Below, piece after piece: positions 62,234 to 64,000 of a DNA stretch of 64,000 bases. Made by a program: the position numbers and the translations under genes. The stretch spans positions 84,772-148,771 of the forward strand of contig JAUNDG010000003.1 of NCBI GenBank assembly GCA_030526195.1. The letters run 5' to 3'. A model generated the notes under the pieces. The model ran no database searches. It was not told the DNA's origin and saw nothing but the letters and a program-made list of their open reading frames with translations. Position 1 is the first letter of the stretch. Each line of letters starts with the position of its first letter. The DNA is from Lachnospiraceae bacterium. Its GTDB lineage: Bacteria; Bacillota; Clostridia; Lachnospirales; Lachnospiraceae.

Positions 62234-62265
62234 ACAAAACCGGCAGAGCCAAGCCCTGCCGGTTT
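62234..62265 (-). terminator. Terminator of the partial membrane protein gene
   Basis: AAACCGGCAG pairs with CTGCCGGTTT across a nine-base loop; TTTTGTGC follows on the complement, about 80 bases after the stop codon. Confidence 0.7.
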
Positions 62266-62308
62266 CCGTTTTCTGCAAAAATGCACAATCCTGATTCAGT
62301 TGGGAGAC

Positions 62309-62329
62309 CCATTTTCATAAGGAAAATGG
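62309..62329. repeat. Inverted pair of the CATTTTC motif
   Basis: CCATTTTC (62309-62316), five bases, then GAAAATGG (62322-62329) form a perfect 8-bp hairpin 17 bases after the stop of the membrane protein gene at 62347. Confidence 0.8.
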
Positions 62330-62346
62330 TCCGGCTGACACAGCCA

Positions 62347-64000
62347 TCAGGCGTTCAGTGTCAGCGTATTGAGAATGGCCATAACGGTTTCGCTGGTGCA
62401 GTCTTCCATGGTGGCTGCGGAGCTGACCGTGAACTTGATGCCGTAGACACCGCCGTGATTACCGCCCAGATCCACGTAGACGTTGGCGTAATAATCGCCC
62501 CAGTCGTCCTTGTAGGTGACCATGCGGGACGGATAGCCGGCGATGGTGAGATCCTTGGAGGTGTAGCCTTCATACTTGGCGCAGTCATCGAAACGCTTTA
62601 TAGTGGCTTCGCCGTCACCTTCGCCGAGGAGCGGTGTGATAGCGATCTTTACGCTGGCATCCTTGGCGGCGATGGTGTCGAGGATGGCATCCTTGTCGAT
62701 GAAGAAGCCGTCTGTGGGATAGCTCACAAAGTAAATGTCATTGTAGCTGTAGGCATCCACCGGGCCTTCCAGACCGGCGGGCGGGCCGTCGCTGACGGTC
62801 GGTTCACCGGGTTCTGTGACCAGTTCGGTGTTATCTTCGCCCACATCATCGGGCATATCCGGCTCTTCCACCCAATCAGCGAAATCAGCGGTTTTGCCTG
62901 AGCCGTTGTAGCCTGCAGGAGCAGCGCCCACCGGCGGAAGCTCGCCATTTTTGATAGCGGCATTATAGGCATCGATTGAAGGCGGTATATAGTAACCGTC
63001 TTTGATTTCCTTTTCCCAGCTGTCGCCCCAGATTCTGGCGAAAATGACAAACTCGAAGCTGCTTTCATTGTTGGTGAAGCGACCGTTCATGGTGGCCAGA
63101 CCGTCGGTGTCCGGAATCTGGACCAGTGTCCATGAACCGGGATCATCCACACTGAGACCACCGAAAAATTCCACATCGTTGGCCAGCAGACAAGTTTCAA
63201 TAGTAGTGCAGGTCACCTTGGCGAAAGCTTCTTCAGCTCCGGCAAAGTAAACATCGTAGCTGCCGTTATCGCTATCATATACACTGACATCAATAAGGGC
63301 ATCGAAGAATTCGCCGGTACGGATATCTTCGAATTCACCGGTGGCTTCTGTGACCATGATGCAGCCGAACCAGGCACCGTTCCACATGTTCTGCAGTCTG
63401 GCATCGCCATCCTGGGCCACTGTCGCGCCGGGATAATCCACATCCGGATCACCCATGGCAGTTGGGGCTTCATAGCCTTCTTTTTCAAAAACCAGAGTGA
63501 TGCCCATGTCGAGAACATTGTCCAGCGTCAGGACACCATTTTCCAACGTGCCGTCGCTGTCAAGACCGCCGCCCTTGATATGAATGGCGGTGCCTTCCAG
63601 CTGCCAGCTGCCGTTGTCTTTAGACTTATCAACCAGAACGACACACTTGCCGCCGTCCTTCAGTTCAATGCTGAAACCGCTGGTCCAGATGTCTTCAATG
63701 GCCATCTCAATGCCCCACATTTCGGCGGTGACGGCATTGTAAACGCCGGCATTGGGATCTGTGCTTTCACCCTTTGAGCTGCCTCTTCCCCGCAGCACAA
63801 AGAAAAGAACAGCGCCGATGATGGCCACGGCTGCGACGATCAGAATGATGATCAGGGGCAGCTTACTGCCGGAGGATTTCTTCTTTTCCTTCGGTCCCTT
63901 CGGGTCCTGAGGCGGTGTATCGCCATAGCCCTGTGGCGGCATGTAGCCGGGGGGCGGGGTCTGGCGCTGCGGCTGAGGGGTCGGCTGCGGCTGCGGGGCC
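62347..64000 (-). CDS. Single-pass membrane protein with Pro/Gln-rich N-terminus (5' end outside window)
   Basis: The frame is still open at the right window edge, with the start outside or at ATG 63942. The visible upstream codons encode Pro-Gln repeats (APQPQPTPQPQRQTPPPGY), continuous with the sequence after 63942, so the true start is probably beyond 64000. After the Pro/Gln-rich cytoplasmic part comes a basic stretch, then one hydrophobic helix (LPLIIILIVAAVAIIGAVL, about residues 29-48 from 63942), then about 480 extracytoplasmic residues of mixed beta character with many Asp and Gly. Such clostridial proteins often carry an N-terminal zinc ribbon, which would lie outside the window. 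Function unknown. Confidence 0.8.
   Translation of the reverse strand, partial: APQPQPTPQPQRQTPPPGYMPPQGYGDTPPQDPKGPKEKKKSSGSKLPLIIILIVAAVAIIGAVLFFVLRGRGSSKGESTDPNAGVYNAVTAEMWGIEMAIEDIWTSGFSIELKDGGKCVVLVDKSKDNGSWQLEGTAIHIKGGGLDSDGTLENGVLTLDNVLDMGITLVFEKEGYEAPTAMGDPDVDYPGATVAQDGDARLQNMWNGAWFGCIMVTEATGEFEDIRTGEFFDALIDVSVYDSDNGSYDVYFAGAEEAFAKVTCTTIETCLLANDVEFFGGLSVDDPGSWTLVQIPDTDGLATMNGRFTNNESSFEFVIFARIWGDSWEKEIKDGYYIPPSIDAYNAAIKNGELPPVGAAPAGYNGSGKTADFADWVEEPDMPDDVGEDNTELVTEPGEPTVSDGPPAGLEGPVDAYSYNDIYFVSYPTDGFFIDKDAILDTIAAKDASVKIAITPLLGEGDGEATIKRFDDCAKYEGYTSKDLTIAGYPSRMVTYKDDWGDYYANVYVDLGGNHGGVYGIKFTVSSAATMEDCTSETVMAILNTLTLNA

Overview
The window reads as chromosomal DNA of an anaerobic Gram-positive Clostridia-type bacterium of about 55% GC. 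I cannot name the genus. The evidence is the gene families: an RF1/DUF1385/L31 cluster, a WalRK-like two-component system with a GerMN lipoprotein, proteins with cell-wall-binding repeat 2 (CWB2), a two-subunit transketolase, a separate FchA with formate-THF ligase, DUF4317, DUF362-ferredoxin and C_GCAxxG_C_C proteins. I see no phage, integrase, CRISPR array or intact insertion sequence. Coding density is high and most genes lie on the minus strand.

Layout. 1-4150 (minus): partial GerMN lipoprotein, sensor kinase, response regulator and a ComEA-like lipoprotein. 4244-10290: arginine synthesis, argCJBD on minus facing argG on plus, with a shared intergenic region whose two promoters overlap ArgR-type boxes. 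10385-15591: an ABC-F ATPase, then the one-carbon genes folD, fchA and fhs separated by repeat elements. 15919-17754: an NCS2-type permease and a small partner protein. 18435-24214: prfA, a nucleotidyltransferase, glmM and a TPR lipoprotein in one operon, with DUF1385 and rpmE upstream. 24424-26959 (plus): D-allose kinase-like ROK, RpiB and a second atypical ROK protein. 27049-48192 (minus): secreted subtilase with CWB2 repeats, split transketolase, rlmH, rsuA-type synthase, gpmI, DUF4317, rho, trkH, trkA, a heterodimeric ABC exporter and a second CWB2 protein, followed by tRNA-Leu(UAG). 48570-55852: mostly plus-strand metabolic genes (Fe-alcohol dehydrogenase, FliB-like protein, UroD-family methyltransferase, ECF S component, class V aminotransferase) with serA on minus. 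56005-64000 (minus): C_GCAxxG_C_C protein, DUF362 ferredoxin, a large RND-family transporter with a long coiled-coil insertion, and a partial membrane protein.

Three signals are not explained by ordinary genes. First, the heptamer CATTTTC/GAAAATG occurs about 85 times by eye, where base composition predicts about 6. It appears in several reading frames, in intergenic DNA, in disordered protein linkers and in inverted pairs, which resembles a DNA uptake sequence or a Chi-type site. Second, a family of intergenic repeats has two full copies of 163 and 181 bp, each with four potential stem-loops, plus several partial copies. Third, there are two candidate structured leader or intergenic elements, upstream of fhs and between rsuA and gpmI. 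FolD also lacks two residues known to be needed for cyclohydrolase activity while a dedicated cyclohydrolase (FchA) is encoded next to it.

Start codons were chosen from visible ribosome binding sites; several differ from the longest possible reading frame. All family assignments rest on motif recognition by eye, without database searches.
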